Assembly: GCF_020911925.1 (NCBI RefSeq)
Contig: NZ_CP087134.1
Span: 4,712,001-4,776,000 of the forward strand
From: Flavobacterium cupriresistens
GTDB taxonomy: Bacteria; Bacteroidota; Bacteroidia; Flavobacteriales; Flavobacteriaceae
Length of the DNA stretch: 64,000 bases
Reading direction: 5' to 3'
Position 1 is the first letter of the stretch. Each line of letters opens with the position of its first letter. Below the pieces are notes generated by a model that saw only the letters and a list, made by a program, of their open reading frames with translations, had not been told where the DNA came from and made no database searches. Made by a program: the position numbers and the translations under genes. Below, piece by piece: positions 44,130-54,350 of this stretch.

Positions 44130-44903
44130 TCACATTTTGCTCTCTTTCGCTAAAGCAACTTCCAAACTCTCATAATTTGAGACTACCTTTTTGATTAAAC
44201 CCTCTTTATCGAGAATAAAATGGGTTGGAAAAGCATTTAATTGTAACGTTTCATTCATATAAATTTTCATATTCGGAATCACGGAATACGACAAAGGTCT
44301 CTTAGCCAAAAATACTTTTAACTGCTGCGGATTATCTTCGGCCAGACTCACAAAAACAATATCTTTTCGGTCTTTATACTTTGAAGCTAATGCATTGACA
44401 TGTGGAAATTCTTTAATACAGGCTGCACAATGAATATACCAGCATTTAATGACAACTATTTTACCCTTCATTGTCTCATTTGAAACTATATTTCCGTCTA
44501 AATCTTTAAAAGAAAACTTTGGAAACGCGGTTCCTTCCATTTTTAAATTCTTGTCCGCATCAAAAGCCTCCTGAACGATTGTCGCTTTTATACTGGTATC
44601 CGAATCCGGTTTAATTTTAAACAACTTATAATTGTAAATAGCTTCTTCTGAAAGTAAACGTATCGGAATAAAATTTCCTTTTGTAAGCTCTTCCAGAAAA
44701 GCTTCTTTTGTCATTGCATTAGAAAGAGAATCAAGTGGTGTAAAATCTCTGGAGAGCATTATTTTTTTATTTTGATACGCCCACCAATCCGAAAATTTGC
44801 TTTGAATGGTAATAGGATCTACTTCAGGATTTCCGTATTTTGACTGCGCGAAGCAAGAAATAGAAATAAAAATTGCAGTAACAATACTAAGTAGTTTTTT
44901 CAT
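44130..44903 (-). CDS. TlpA-like thioredoxin-fold protein, exported
   Basis: A 257-residue protein with a signal peptide (MKKLLSIVTAIFISISCFAQ). The N-terminal half (about residues 21-125) has no recognised domain. The C-terminal half is a TlpA/ResA-type thioredoxin: FPKFSFKDLDGNIVSNETMKGKIVVIKCWYIHCAACIKEF, with the redox pair C-A-A-C about residues 155-158, and AFPTHFILDKEG with the cis-Pro. Such periplasmic proteins reduce or exchange disulphides, for example in cytochrome maturation or stress response; the active site is intact. It is transcribed divergently from the WG-repeat gene, with a -7 element 26 bases from its ATG. Confidence 0.9.
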   Translation of the reverse strand: MKKLLSIVTAIFISISCFAQSKYGNPEVDPITIQSKFSDWWAYQNKKIMLSRDFTPLDSLSNAMTKEAFLEELTKGNFIPIRLLSEEAIYNYKLFKIKPDSDTSIKATIVQEAFDADKNLKMEGTAFPKFSFKDLDGNIVSNETMKGKIVVIKCWYIHCAACIKEFPHVNALASKYKDRKDIVFVSLAEDNPQQLKVFLAKRPLSYSVIPNMKIYMNETLQLNAFPTHFILDKEGLIKKVVSNYESLEVALAKESKM

Positions 44904-44927
44904 GAAATTGTATAAAATAAATCAAAT

Positions 44928-44970
44928 TCAAAAGTACTTAAAATTCTAAAAACTTTATTAGTACTTTTGA
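44928..44970. promoter_or_regulatory. Back-to-back divergent promoter pair
   Basis: caaaagta (44929-44936) is a minus-strand TAnnTTTG for the thioredoxin-like gene; tacttttg (44962-44969) is a plus-strand one for the WG-repeat gene. They are halves of the inverted repeat tcaaaagtac (44928-44937) and gtacttttga (44961-44970). Clear -33 elements were not seen. Confidence 0.5.
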
Positions 44971-45023
44971 ATACAATAGGATTTTCCATTATTTACATCC
45001 TCACTATTATAAGCTTTTTTTAA

Positions 45024-45944
45024 ATGAAAAAATTATTTACTTCACTTCTAATTATAAGCAGTCTATTTAGTTTCTCACAAACAGAAAAATTATTTTATTA
45101 TACCGAAAAGGACAGTTTATTAGGAGTGAAAAATCAAAACGGAAAGATTATTATTCCCTTGCAACCTTCCCATTTTGCAGATTCTTATCTTAATGGACAG
45201 GAAATAAAAACTATGATTTTCAACCTGAATTTTCATCAATACTACAATCGAAAAGGAGATTTTTTATTTGATGTTTATTTAACTTCTGAAGGCCCGGATG
45301 ATATTAATGAAGGTTTTATTCGGTATACTGAAAATAAAAAAAGTGGTTTATACAGTGATCAGGGCGAGAAAATTATTCCGGCCAAGTACGATTGGATTTC
45401 TCGAATAAAATTTGGCTTTGCTCAATTTTGCAACGGCTGTCATTTTGATTATACAAAAGACCCTGAGCATCCGCAATTAGTTGGTGGAACTTGGGGATAT
45501 GTTGGTAAAAATGGAGTTGAAATACAACCAACTGAGAAACGAAATCACCCTAAAGATTTTGAAATAGAAAACCATCAATTTATCCCATATCAATTTGAGC
45601 ACAATGAAAAGGAAAAACAGGTAGTCGCTTTTTTTGAAAAAAGAAAAAAGCAAATCCTTCAAATAAATGGTTCTGATTGTAAGGGCACAGAAATCTATTT
45701 TGAAATTGTTGGAAAACCGTCTGAACTTGACCCTTTTTATAAGATAGCAACCTTTGAATTATGTGGTTCTTATCTCCACAGCTCTAATGAGAACTATGAT
45801 GATTTTAAGAATTTTAAAGTCTCTGAAGACGGGAAAAAATTCTACGCCGTTTACTTAGATTCTTTTCATAGTAAGGAATATCTGGAATATGTCGAGAAAA
45901 AAATCCTTGTAGACAAATGGATTAAAAAGAATCTTAAAAAATAA
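45024..45944 (+). CDS. Exported WG-repeat-like protein
   Basis: A 306-residue protein with signal peptide (1-18, ending FSFS). Several WG/KWG-type repeats are visible in the first 170 residues: LLGVKNQNGKIIIPLQPSHF, KSGLYSDQGEKIIPAKYDWI and TWGYVGKNGVEIQP, each a short hairpin with Gly-x-Ile-x-Ile-Pro. The remaining part is charged and has no recognised motif. WG repeats form beta structures in bacterial proteins of unknown, presumably extracytoplasmic, function. The gene is divergent from the thioredoxin-like gene; the two share a compact symmetric promoter region, which suggests coordinated expression. No terminator of good quality was seen after it. Confidence 0.75.
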   Translation: MKKLFTSLLIISSLFSFSQTEKLFYYTEKDSLLGVKNQNGKIIIPLQPSHFADSYLNGQEIKTMIFNLNFHQYYNRKGDFLFDVYLTSEGPDDINEGFIRYTENKKSGLYSDQGEKIIPAKYDWISRIKFGFAQFCNGCHFDYTKDPEHPQLVGGTWGYVGKNGVEIQPTEKRNHPKDFEIENHQFIPYQFEHNEKEKQVVAFFEKRKKQILQINGSDCKGTEIYFEIVGKPSELDPFYKIATFELCGSYLHSSNENYDDFKNFKVSEDGKKFYAVYLDSFHSKEYLEYVEKKILVDKWIKKNLKK

Positions 45945-46084
45945 CACTCTTCATAGGTTACTGTTTTAAACCTCAAAGAAAAAGACAAAATCCAAAATGA
46001 CTTTAATGAAAACTAACACTTGTCATAAAATCAATCTGAATTTTGTCATTTGATTCGCTCTAACCGAATCTTAAAAAAACAACA

Positions 46085-48022
46085 CTAATAATCAAAACGT
46101 TTAAAAGCTTCAATTGCTTCATATTCAGCCAAACCTAAATCGTCATAAAGGACAGCTGTATTTTTGTTGCGATCTTCTGCCCTAACCCAAAATTCTCTAG
46201 AGTCATTTCCTTGAAACATAACTCTGTCTTTTTGTGATTGATGGTATAAAATCGCATGACGTTTTAATAATACCTCTGATGGACTCAACGGAACGGCCAT
46301 GTCAATTTCGTGAATGTCCCATTCGTGCCAAGCTCCTCTGTACAACCATAACCAGCAGTCATCCATGTAAGCTTGTGGTTTTAATTCTTTTAATGCTGCG
46401 AAAATAGCATTCAGACAAACTTCGTGTGTACCGTGCGGGTCTGCTAGATCTCCTGCTGCAAAAACCTGGTGTGGTTTTATCTTGGCAATGATATCCTTTA
46501 CGATCGCAATATCATCAGGTCCCAATGGGTTTTTCTTAACTTGTCCTGTTTCGTAAAAAGGAAGATCTAAAAAATGCGTGTTTTCATCTTTTAAACCGAT
46601 GTATCTTGTGGCAGCATAAGACTCTCTTCTTCTGATAAGCCCTTTTAATTTTCGAACTTCTAATGAATCGATTTGATTTTCTGATTTATTGTTCAAAAAT
46701 TCAATTACGGATTTAAAATTGATATCCGCTGCTCCGGCACCGATAAAATCACTGCCAACTTCTGCAAATTTTAAAGCTTCATCATCTGTTACTGCAATAT
46801 TTCCTGAGGTTTGATATACAACATGTACATCATGTCCTTGTTTTATCAATTTTGAAAAAGTCCCTCCCATTGAAATAACATCGTCATCGGGGTGAGGACT
46901 AAAAAGGATTACTCGCTTTTTTGCAGGATCGGCTCTTTCGGGACGATGCGAATCATCCGTGTTGGGTTTTCCGCCTGGCCATCCTGTAATGGTATGCTGC
47001 AAAACATTAAACATGTTGATGTTCAAGTCATAAGCAGAACCTTCTTGCGCCAAAAGATCTGACATACCGTTATTGTTGTAATCACGGTCTGTTAATTTTA
47101 AAATGGATTGTTTTGTTTTTTGGCACAACCAAACAATCGCTTTACTTTTTAATTCTTGTGTCCAAATACATTCTCCGACTAACCAAGGTGTTTTGAAACG
47201 TGTCAGCTCTGAAGCTGCGGATTGGTCTAATACGAAAGTCGCATTAGGGTGATTTTGTAAAAAGGTTGCCGGAACTTCTGAAGAAATATCTCCTTGAACT
47301 GTTCTTTTTATGATGTCAGCTTTGTTCTGACCCCAAGCCATTAATACAATTCTTTTAGATCTCATAATGGTAGAAACTCCCATGGTAATAGCTCTTTTAG
47401 GAACATTATCTATACCATTAAAATCAGACGAAGCATCTACTCTTGTAATGTGATCCAGTGTAATAATACGAGTACCGGAGTTGATATGGGATCCCGGTTC
47501 GTTGAAACCTACGTGACCTGTACGACCGATACCTAATAATTGAAAATCAAGACCTCCTGCATTTTTAATATTCATTTCATAATCGATACAATATTGATTT
47601 AATTCATCAATAGCGATTGTACCGTCTGGAATATTAACATTATCAGGATTGATATCAATATGATTAAAAAGATGCTGATGCATAAAATGATGATAGCTCT
47701 GATTGTTCTCTTTGGTCATCGGATAATATTCATCCAGATTAAAAGTGATTACATTGCTAAAACTTAGCCCCTCTTCTCTGTGCATTCTTACTAATTCCTC
47801 ATATACTTTTATAGGAGAAGAACCTGTCGCTAAACCTAAAACACAAGATTTTCCTTTCTCTTGTTTCGATCGGATTAATTGAGCGATTTCCTGTGCTACA
47901 ATTAAGGAAGCTTCGGTAGAATTTTTGAAGATTTCGTTGTGGATTTTTTCAAATCTTGTCTCTTCAAATTTCCCTGCGCTTTTATAGCTGATATCAGGTT
48001 TTATTTCTAAAGCACTTTTCAT
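46085..48022 (-). CDS. nagB: Glucosamine-6-phosphate deaminase fused to a PIG-L/LmbE domain
   Basis: Start chosen at MKSALEIKPD (48022), giving 645 residues; an ATG at 48085 would add 21 residues that overlap an inverted repeat. The N-terminal half is a NagB-type isomerase/deaminase: LGLATGSSPIKVYEEL (phosphate loop), ITFNLDEYYPM and LLGIGRTGHVGFNEPGS (catalytic Asp-x-His region, with Arg-Thr in place of the usual Asp/Glu-Asp before Gly-His). The C-terminal half has PIG-L motifs: VILFSPHPDDDVISMGGT (zinc ligands HPDD) and ADPHGTHEVC. NagB converts GlcN6P to fructose-6-phosphate and ammonia; PIG-L domains deacetylate GlcNAc groups. This fusion is typical of Bacteroidota. It follows susD and completes the chitin-use cluster. 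Confidence 0.93.
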   Translation of the reverse strand: MKSALEIKPDISYKSAGKFEETRFEKIHNEIFKNSTEASLIVAQEIAQLIRSKQEKGKSCVLGLATGSSPIKVYEELVRMHREEGLSFSNVITFNLDEYYPMTKENNQSYHHFMHQHLFNHIDINPDNVNIPDGTIAIDELNQYCIDYEMNIKNAGGLDFQLLGIGRTGHVGFNEPGSHINSGTRIITLDHITRVDASSDFNGIDNVPKRAITMGVSTIMRSKRIVLMAWGQNKADIIKRTVQGDISSEVPATFLQNHPNATFVLDQSAASELTRFKTPWLVGECIWTQELKSKAIVWLCQKTKQSILKLTDRDYNNNGMSDLLAQEGSAYDLNINMFNVLQHTITGWPGGKPNTDDSHRPERADPAKKRVILFSPHPDDDVISMGGTFSKLIKQGHDVHVVYQTSGNIAVTDDEALKFAEVGSDFIGAGAADINFKSVIEFLNNKSENQIDSLEVRKLKGLIRRRESYAATRYIGLKDENTHFLDLPFYETGQVKKNPLGPDDIAIVKDIIAKIKPHQVFAAGDLADPHGTHEVCLNAIFAALKELKPQAYMDDCWLWLYRGAWHEWDIHEIDMAVPLSPSEVLLKRHAILYHQSQKDRVMFQGNDSREFWVRAEDRNKNTAVLYDDLGLAEYEAIEAFKRFDY

Positions 48023-48060
48023 TTCTTTATCTTTTATAGTAATTACCCTTTTGGTTTTTG

Positions 48061-48096
48061 AAATGGTATAAGCAACTTTAGTCACTTATACCATTT
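48061..48096. promoter_or_regulatory. 12-bp inverted repeat in the nagB leader, possible operator
   Basis: aaatggtataag (48061-48072) and cttataccattt (48085-48096) are perfect reverse complements separated by 12 bases. The repeat lies between the possible -7 element (48103-48110) and the preferred start at 48022. It could be an operator for a sugar-responsive regulator or an mRNA hairpin. Confidence 0.55.
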
Positions 48097-48102
48097 ACTA
48101 AC

Positions 48103-48110
48103 CAAACTTA
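48103..48110 (-). promoter_or_regulatory. Possible -7 element upstream of nagB
   Basis: caaactta is TAAGTTTG on the minus strand, matching TAnnTTTG, 25 bases beyond the susD stop. It would start transcription near 48096, inside the inverted repeat. No -33 element is clear. Confidence 0.4.
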
Positions 48111-48134
48111 AATATTGTTTAAATCTTTTGTTTA

Positions 48135-49718
48135 TTAGAATTTGTTAACTCCGGTATCCCACCAAAGTCTTGTTGCGCCGGTATCTACACCTCCTAAAAG
48201 CTGAACTCCCTGCGCATATCCGGTTGGATTAGAAGTTTTTTCATTTACAAAGAAATTCAATCTTCTTACAAAAGTACCTTCTGGAATTTTTCCACCTGAA
48301 AAATTATTTGTAGGTAAAAATAGTTTTGGATATCCTGTTCTTCTGGTTTCAGCCCAAGCCTCCTGACCATCAGGGAAACCTGCAATCCATTTTTGAGTAA
48401 TGATTTTCTGCAATTTCACTTCGTTAGAAACGGCATCAGACCATTTTATTGTTACCAGATTCTGTGCTGCAATGTTATTCGCTGCATTTAACGGATCTGT
48501 AAAACCTGTTGATATTGAAGTATCATCATTTGTATAATCAGCAGCACCACTTGCACCTAATTGTGCAAAAGAAGTTGCAATTCCTGACTCATAAAACGAT
48601 TGAGCAGTTCCCCCACCCATGTTCCAGCCTTTCAACGCTCCTTCGGCTTTCAGAAAGTGAGATTCAGAAGCATTAAACCATGGAATCAAATTATTTTCTA
48701 CAATTGCACCAATTTGAGAAAATTGATCTTGTTTTGCCGTTTCGTAATCAGAGTCCACTATACTTCCCAGTCTAATTCCTTGATAAGTTCCTGTCTTAGT
48801 TTTATGAAAAAATACTGCTCTTCTTGGGTCGTTATAACCATTCATAATTGACACAATTGGAGCTCCTGCATTGATATCTGTCCATGGTCCTGTATAAGTC
48901 AAAACAGGATGTTCAGCTTTATAGGCCATATTATCTTCGTTAGAAGTAATAATTCCTATACCAGCCAAAGCAGCTTCTCCTTCTATTTTTGCTTTTACCG
49001 GATCTACGTTAGAAATACGCATTGCTAGACGTAACCTTAAAGAATTAGCAAACTTTACCCATTTTTGTACATTACCAACACCTGTAGTTCCGTCTGTTGC
49101 ATCTTTTTTATCAGGAAAAAAAGTAGCCGTTTTATCAGCTGCGATCGGAGTCAGAATATCTACTGCAGTTTTCAACTCTGCAAAAAACTTATTATAAACC
49201 GCTTGTTGAGAGTCATATGGAGTTGATCCATCAGCATTTCCAAAACCGGAATACACAATTGGCCCATAATAATCAGTGGTTTTATGCATAGCATATACTT
49301 TTAAAATCAGAGACCAAGCATAAAACTGAGGGTATTTTTCTTTTGTTAATCGCTCCAAATTATAGGCATTAACCATCTCTCTTTGATATTTCTGAACCCA
49401 TTCTGCACCATTCCAACCATCTAAAAGAACATAGGTTGAATTATTTCTATTCCCCTCAAAAGCAGTTGGTGTTCCCATATACCCTGAAAAGATATCTGCA
49501 TTTAAGTTGAATTGAATATCTCCTTGCCAGTCATCTGCAACTAAGATATACATACCTCTTTCCATTGCTCTGATTGGAGCTTTAACACGATTAAAGTCTT
49601 GCTCTAAATCGTTGTTACTAAAACCGGATTCATTGGTGTTTATATCCTCAAAATTACTTGTACAGCTACCTAGTAAAAGGGCTAAAGCTGAACCAAATAC
49701 TAATAATTTATTTTTCAT
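48135..49718 (-). CDS. susD: SusD/RagB-family outer membrane lipoprotein
   Basis: Start chosen at MKNKLLVFGSALALLLGSC (49718): a lipoprotein signal with Cys at residue 19; the ATG at 49769 adds 17 residues without signal character. About 527 residues. The sequence follows the SusD-like type 2 pattern: FEDINTNESGF, MERGMYI, WQGDIQFNLNADIFSGYM, YNLERLTKEKYPQFYAW, DYYGPIVYSGFG, and the C-terminal TQKWIAGFPDGQEAWAETRRTGYP block. SusD proteins lie on the cell surface as lids on SusC channels and bind oligosaccharide. Gene order and the neighbouring chitinase suggest chitin oligosaccharides as ligand (inference). It is 148 bases downstream of susC. Confidence 0.94.
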   Translation of the reverse strand: MKNKLLVFGSALALLLGSCTSNFEDINTNESGFSNNDLEQDFNRVKAPIRAMERGMYILVADDWQGDIQFNLNADIFSGYMGTPTAFEGNRNNSTYVLLDGWNGAEWVQKYQREMVNAYNLERLTKEKYPQFYAWSLILKVYAMHKTTDYYGPIVYSGFGNADGSTPYDSQQAVYNKFFAELKTAVDILTPIAADKTATFFPDKKDATDGTTGVGNVQKWVKFANSLRLRLAMRISNVDPVKAKIEGEAALAGIGIITSNEDNMAYKAEHPVLTYTGPWTDINAGAPIVSIMNGYNDPRRAVFFHKTKTGTYQGIRLGSIVDSDYETAKQDQFSQIGAIVENNLIPWFNASESHFLKAEGALKGWNMGGGTAQSFYESGIATSFAQLGASGAADYTNDDTSISTGFTDPLNAANNIAAQNLVTIKWSDAVSNEVKLQKIITQKWIAGFPDGQEAWAETRRTGYPKLFLPTNNFSGGKIPEGTFVRRLNFFVNEKTSNPTGYAQGVQLLGGVDTGATRLWWDTGVNKF

Positions 49719-49866
49719 TTGTGAATTTTTATTGTTAATTGAAATCATTTTTATTGACTTATAAGCCACCCACTCAGGGTTTTATTGTTTGTCGAATATT
49801 TCATATTCTATTGACAAACAAAACATCTTACAACAACCAATAAGGTTTTGTCCTTTTATTATACTA

Positions 49867-52800
49867 TTAGAAAGTTAAATTTAAATTAACACCTACACTT
49901 CTCGTTGAAGGCGCTCCAAAAATATCAACACCTTGCAAACCTTCACCACTACTTAATGTTACGTTTGGATCAAACGGAGCATCTTTATAGAAGAAAAATA
50001 AATTTTTACCAACAAGAGAAGCATTCACAGTCTTGAAAATTGATTCCTTACTGAAATCAAAAGTATATCCTAACGAAATTTCTCCCAGTCTAATGTTTGT
50101 AGCCTTGTACATATATTCACCAGTAGTACCTGCTCTATTACCAACTACATCATAATACTTTTTAGGATCCATTGATGTCACTGCATTTCCATTAATATCT
50201 ACAGCATTTATCTTAACTCCGCCAGCATCTCTTGCATCACCGGTCGCTTTAGACACTCCATAATAATCCAACATAGCCTCAGTCATACTCATTACGTGCC
50301 CTCCAAATCTACCATCAATAAGTATATTTAGGTATGCTTTTTTGTATTTGAATGAGTTAGAGAAACCTAACATAAAATCCGGATTTGAACTTCCCAGATT
50401 TACAAAGTCAGTTTTTTGAATGTTTCCTTTATCATCCAGTACAATTTGACCGTTATCATTTCTTACGATATTTTTTCCCTGAATTTCACCAAAAGGCTTT
50501 CCAACTTGTAAAACATATCTGTAACTATTCGGATCTCCATTAGTTAAAATAACAGTATTAATATTTCCATTAGCACCAGCACCTAAGCTAAGAACAGTAT
50601 TTTTATTTGAAGCATAATTCACTCCAATATCCCAAGAGAAATTATCGGTAACTATTGCTTTACCGGTTAAACTAATCTCGAAACCTTTGTTTTCTATACT
50701 ACCTGCGTTAAATGCATAGTTTGTATATCCTGTAGTATTTGGAATTGGAGCCGGAGCAGTAATTAATTGATTTTTCGTCTCGTTTCTATAATAAGTAAAA
50801 TCAAAGCCAATTCTGTTATTGACAAATCTCAACTCTGTACCAAATTCGAACGAATTTTGTATTTCCGGTTTTAAAGAAGTACCCGGTTTTGGGCCAGTTA
50901 CTGGATATGTAACGATACCACCAACAAAAGTATTTACCGGTGATGTTAAAAAAGCACCAATATCATTACCCACCTGAGCATAAGAAGCTCTTACTTTTGC
51001 ATAACTAATTGCCTTTGGTAATGTTACCATCTGGCTTAAAATAGCCGACATACCTACAGAAGGATAGAAGAATCCTAAATTATCAGTATTTACTAAAGTA
51101 GATGACCAATCGTTTCTTCCTGTAACATCAAGAAACAACATCTCTTTATAACCAAAAGTTGCACTTGCAAAAACAGATTGCACTTCTCTTTTACTACCCG
51201 TATTTTGTGCATTTCTTTCGGCAGATACAAAATTTCCTGTATTAAACCAGTTCGCATTAACTAATCCGCCTTTTTGTCCGGAATCACTTGTAAAAGCTTC
51301 ATTAATTGTTGATTTAGTAATACTTGTACCAATAACAGCATTAAATGAAAAGTCATCATTGAATTTTGTATTAATAGTCGCAATCAAATCACCATACAAC
51401 TGAGAGCTTTCACTATCTGAATAAATATATCGACCTGTAGATGGAGCCAACGTTAGATTTGTTCCCGCATACATTCTTTTATCGAATGTGTTATTAAATT
51501 TATTATACCCCCCTCTTGCTTTAAAACTTAACCAGCTATTCGCTTTATAATTTATCGCTACAGAAGATATTAACGAGGTATTTGTATCGATAGAAGCATT
51601 TCTGTTTAAGATCCAGCCCGGGTTCTGAATGATATCAGATGTAGCAGATGGCCATCTTTGAAGCATTAAGTTTCTGGAAGGCTCAAAATACTCATAATTA
51701 CTTTCATAATCTTTAAAATCATTACCTCTTGGAAACAAATACACTCCTGTTAAAGGATTGAAATACAATCCATTTGTAGGCTTATTTTCAATTTTTTGTT
51801 CCGCATAAGACAACGCACCATCAATAGTGACTTTATCTCCGAACATTTTGATACTCTGACGAAGTGCAATATTGTTCTTCTTAAATTCATTGGTCGGAAT
51901 TACACCATCAACTCTAGTATTGGCATAAGTAAGACTAGTTGACATTTTATCTGTCCCTCCATTCACACCGATAGAGTTAATCATCGTTAAACCTGTGTCA
52001 TAAAAACCTTTAACGTGATCAGGAGACTTTTTCTGAGGACCCCAAGATAAATCAGATGATGGATTTGCAGCGTAATTATTTTGAAATTCCGGTAATGAAA
52101 CTACGTTATCCACAAATACACTTGTGTTATAATTTGCTGTTACATTTCCTTCTTTACCTTTTTTAGTAGTTATAACAATGACCCCATTAGCTCCTTGAGA
52201 ACCATATAAAGCAGCTGCAGAAGCTCCTTTAAGAACTGTCATAGACTCAATATCATCCGGGTTAATCATTGAGATTGCGTCTCCACCATCTCTGTTACCT
52301 CCGGCTGTATCTCCAAAAACCTGATTTGCCTGAGAAGAATTCGAATTTAACATTGGAATTCCATCCACAACATATAAGGGTTGATTACTTGTCGCTGATG
52401 AGTTACCACGAATAGTTACTTTAACTGCACCACCTGCTCCAGCTGAACTTTTCCCTACTATTAAACCTGCAACTTTACCAGACAAGCTGTTCATTAAGTT
52501 CGCATCTTTAACACGAGTCACCTCGTCTCCTTTAACCTCTTGTGCTGAATAAGTCAAAGATTTTTTTGATTTCTTAAGACCTAATGAAGTAACAACAACT
52601 TCATTTAAATTATTTGACGCACTTTGTAGCAGCTTTACGTTGATTGTAGCGGCATCTCCTACAACAATACTTTGTGTTTCCAGACCAACATAGGTAAAAA
52701 CCAATGTTTGCCCTTTCTGTACTTCAATTGCATACAATCCGTCAAAATCGGTTGAAGTACCTTTTTGACTTCCCTGTACAGCAACAGATGCCCCTGGTAA

Positions 52801-52905
52801 CGGCACCCCATTAGAATCTGTAATCACACCTTTAACATTTTTTACCTGTGCAAGCGAAACCTGCGCCGTAAAAACAATCATAAAGATTAAGAAAATTTTT
52901 TTCAT
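49867..52905 (-). CDS. susC: SusC/RagA-family TonB-dependent outer membrane transporter
   Basis: A 1012-residue outer-membrane protein with signal peptide (1-19, ending SLAQ). The N-terminal extension is a carboxypeptidase-regulatory-like domain ([20 protein letters not shown], residues ~23-95). Next is the TonB box/plug region: [79 protein letters not shown] 22-strand barrel follows, ending in VGVNLNLTF with the terminal Phe needed for barrel assembly. With SusD it imports oligosaccharides using TonB energy. The chitinase genes upstream on the same strand suggest N-acetylglucosamine oligomers. Confidence 0.95.
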   Translation of the reverse strand: MKKIFLIFMIVFTAQVSLAQVKNVKGVITDSNGVPLPGASVAVQGSQKGTSTDFDGLYAIEVQKGQTLVFTYVGLETQSIVVGDAATINVKLLQSASNNLNEVVVTSLGLKKSKKSLTYSAQEVKGDEVTRVKDANLMNSLSGKVAGLIVGKSSAGAGGAVKVTIRGNSSATSNQPLYVVDGIPMLNSNSSQANQVFGDTAGGNRDGGDAISMINPDDIESMTVLKGASAAALYGSQGANGVIVITTKKGKEGNVTANYNTSVFVDNVVSLPEFQNNYAANPSSDLSWGPQKKSPDHVKGFYDTGLTMINSIGVNGGTDKMSTSLTYANTRVDGVIPTNEFKKNNIALRQSIKMFGDKVTIDGALSYAEQKIENKPTNGLYFNPLTGVYLFPRGNDFKDYESNYEYFEPSRNLMLQRWPSATSDIIQNPGWILNRNASIDTNTSLISSVAINYKANSWLSFKARGGYNKFNNTFDKRMYAGTNLTLAPSTGRYIYSDSESSQLYGDLIATINTKFNDDFSFNAVIGTSITKSTINEAFTSDSGQKGGLVNANWFNTGNFVSAERNAQNTGSKREVQSVFASATFGYKEMLFLDVTGRNDWSSTLVNTDNLGFFYPSVGMSAILSQMVTLPKAISYAKVRASYAQVGNDIGAFLTSPVNTFVGGIVTYPVTGPKPGTSLKPEIQNSFEFGTELRFVNNRIGFDFTYYRNETKNQLITAPAPIPNTTGYTNYAFNAGSIENKGFEISLTGKAIVTDNFSWDIGVNYASNKNTVLSLGAGANGNINTVILTNGDPNSYRYVLQVGKPFGEIQGKNIVRNDNGQIVLDDKGNIQKTDFVNLGSSNPDFMLGFSNSFKYKKAYLNILIDGRFGGHVMSMTEAMLDYYGVSKATGDARDAGGVKINAVDINGNAVTSMDPKKYYDVVGNRAGTTGEYMYKATNIRLGEISLGYTFDFSKESIFKTVNASLVGKNLFFFYKDAPFDPNVTLSSGEGLQGVDIFGAPSTRSVGVNLNLTF

Positions 52906-53574
52906 GTTTATTTATTTTGTTAGTTATTAAGGTAAAACTATTCTTAAAATATTGTTAAAAAAAATATTTTATACAAACAGCCACAAACTTTAAACAAACG
53001 ACATAAAACAATCAACAATATGCTCTGTTAAAACACAAATAAATAAGATATACTAAACATTTTCACATATTAACAATAATTAATCAGCAATATTAACACT
53101 AAGCGAAGATAAAATCTTAAAAAGCCAACAGTAGTAAACAAGCAAAAATCCTTTACTAAACAAGCCACAAAACTCTTTTCCTTACTAGAAATTTAACAAA
53201 ATATTAGAATTCATGTTAACTCTTACACTCGAAGAACTAATATTGTTTTACTTTGACTAGCATAACAATATTCATTAATTAAAGTTATAATTCCTTTAAA
53301 ACAGGGTCACTAAAATAAACTGTTAATAATAAGATAAAAACAATTACCCGCAGCTATGTTTTGCAATTATAAACAATGAAAAACAGTTAATCAATATTGA
53401 ATAACTTCTAAGAATAGATTGTAATTTTTAAGCATTGTTAAAACTAGACTGAAGAATAAGTTTAGGATTTTCTTTTTTTGTATTCCATTTAAAATTGCAT
53501 TTTTATCCATTTTTATTAAAAAGAAAATTAAGCAGTAGAAATATTCAAACGTTCAATCCCCTTTGTCCTTTAAG
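52906..53574. other. Long AT-rich leader region upstream of susC
   Basis: A 669-base gap without a gene. Several near matches to TAnnTTTG were seen on the minus strand (for example around 52982-52993) but none is exact, so the susC promoter is not identified. No strong hairpin or repeat was found. The 84-codon plus-strand frame at 53563 is a shadow of the DUF3592 gene. Confidence 0.5.
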
Positions 53575-54273
53575 TTAATTCTTCATCGCAGGCAAAAAAG
53601 AAATATCCATATAGTATTTCTTTGGATTTTTTGGGTCAATCATAACCTTAATAGGTTCGGTTCCTATAAAATCGGTAGGATCAAACCAAATGTTATCGCT
53701 TTTAAACACATACAATTCATTTGTATTTGTATCAAGCCACTGACTATAAATCAAAAAAGGGTTTCTACCATTTACGGCCAGTCCGTTATTAAACTTCACG
53801 TGAGCAAATTTTGTTGAAATACGTTTTCCATTTTCACGCAGGTATCGAATTTCTCTTTGTTTTACTTTATCAAACAAAATAATAAAGAAACCTATTAAAA
53901 AGAAAATTATTCCCAAAACCCCGCAGATTAAAGGGCCAAGCCATAAAGATGTAAATCCGTTAATAGAAGCAGAATTGGGTTCGGCTGAATCGTATAACAC
54001 TTCAACACTTTCTCCCATGCTATAACTTGGTGGACTAGTACTAAAAGAAGTGGTGAATTTTACTTCTTTACCTTCCTTTGTCTTAAATAAAACGAGTGGC
54101 TTATATACGATACTATTATCTGATGTTGATTCGAGTAATTCAATAACTGTGCCTTGTGCTGTAAGTGCTTTTTCCTGAAAAGCATGTTGCTTTTGGTAGA
54201 AATAAAGAGCTGCGGCGATTAAAGCTAAGCCAATAGTTAAAAAGGTATATTTAATAAATGATAGCGCTTTCAT
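53575..54273 (-). CDS. DUF3592 membrane protein
   Basis: A 232-residue protein with an N-terminal helix (about 8-26), a soluble beta-rich domain (AQGTVIELLESTSDNSIVYKPLVLF ... VEVLYDSAEPNSASING), a second helix (about 110-134, LWLGPLICGVLGIIFFLIGFFIILF) and a C-terminal soluble part. The V-x-V-x-Y-D/N-x-x-x-P motif and the helix-domain-helix plan match DUF3592, a family of membrane proteins with unknown role. It sits between susC and the chitinase gene; the chitinase terminator lies between it and the chitinase, so it is probably a separate unit. A CAAAATTA (TAnnTTTG on the minus strand) lies 25 bases upstream. Confidence 0.85.
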   Translation of the reverse strand: MKALSFIKYTFLTIGLALIAAALYFYQKQHAFQEKALTAQGTVIELLESTSDNSIVYKPLVLFKTKEGKEVKFTTSFSTSPPSYSMGESVEVLYDSAEPNSASINGFTSLWLGPLICGVLGIIFFLIGFFIILFDKVKQREIRYLRENGKRISTKFAHVKFNNGLAVNGRNPFLIYSQWLDTNTNELYVFKSDNIWFDPTDFIGTEPIKVMIDPKNPKKYYMDISFLPAMKN

Positions 54274-54298
54274 ACTTCGTTGTTTCTTGATACTATTA

Positions 54299-54306
54299 CA
54301 AAATTA
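54299..54306 (-). promoter_or_regulatory. -7 element upstream of the DUF3592 gene
   Basis: caaaatta reads TAATTTTG on the minus strand, an exact TAnnTTTG match 25 bases before the ATG at 54273. Confidence 0.4.
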
Positions 54307-54350
54307 TTCGAAAATAAATTACAATTATTACTTCCTTACTTTTTTTCCAT

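Noticed and set aside
46052..46070. Hairpin gattcg/cgaatc downstream of nagB as terminator
   Set aside because: Only 6 bp, and the T run lies before rather than after the stem in the direction of transcription.
52982..52993. caaactttaa as the -7 element of susC
   Set aside because: It has the wrong spacing within the element (TA-nnn-TTTG); not an exact match and no -33 partner.
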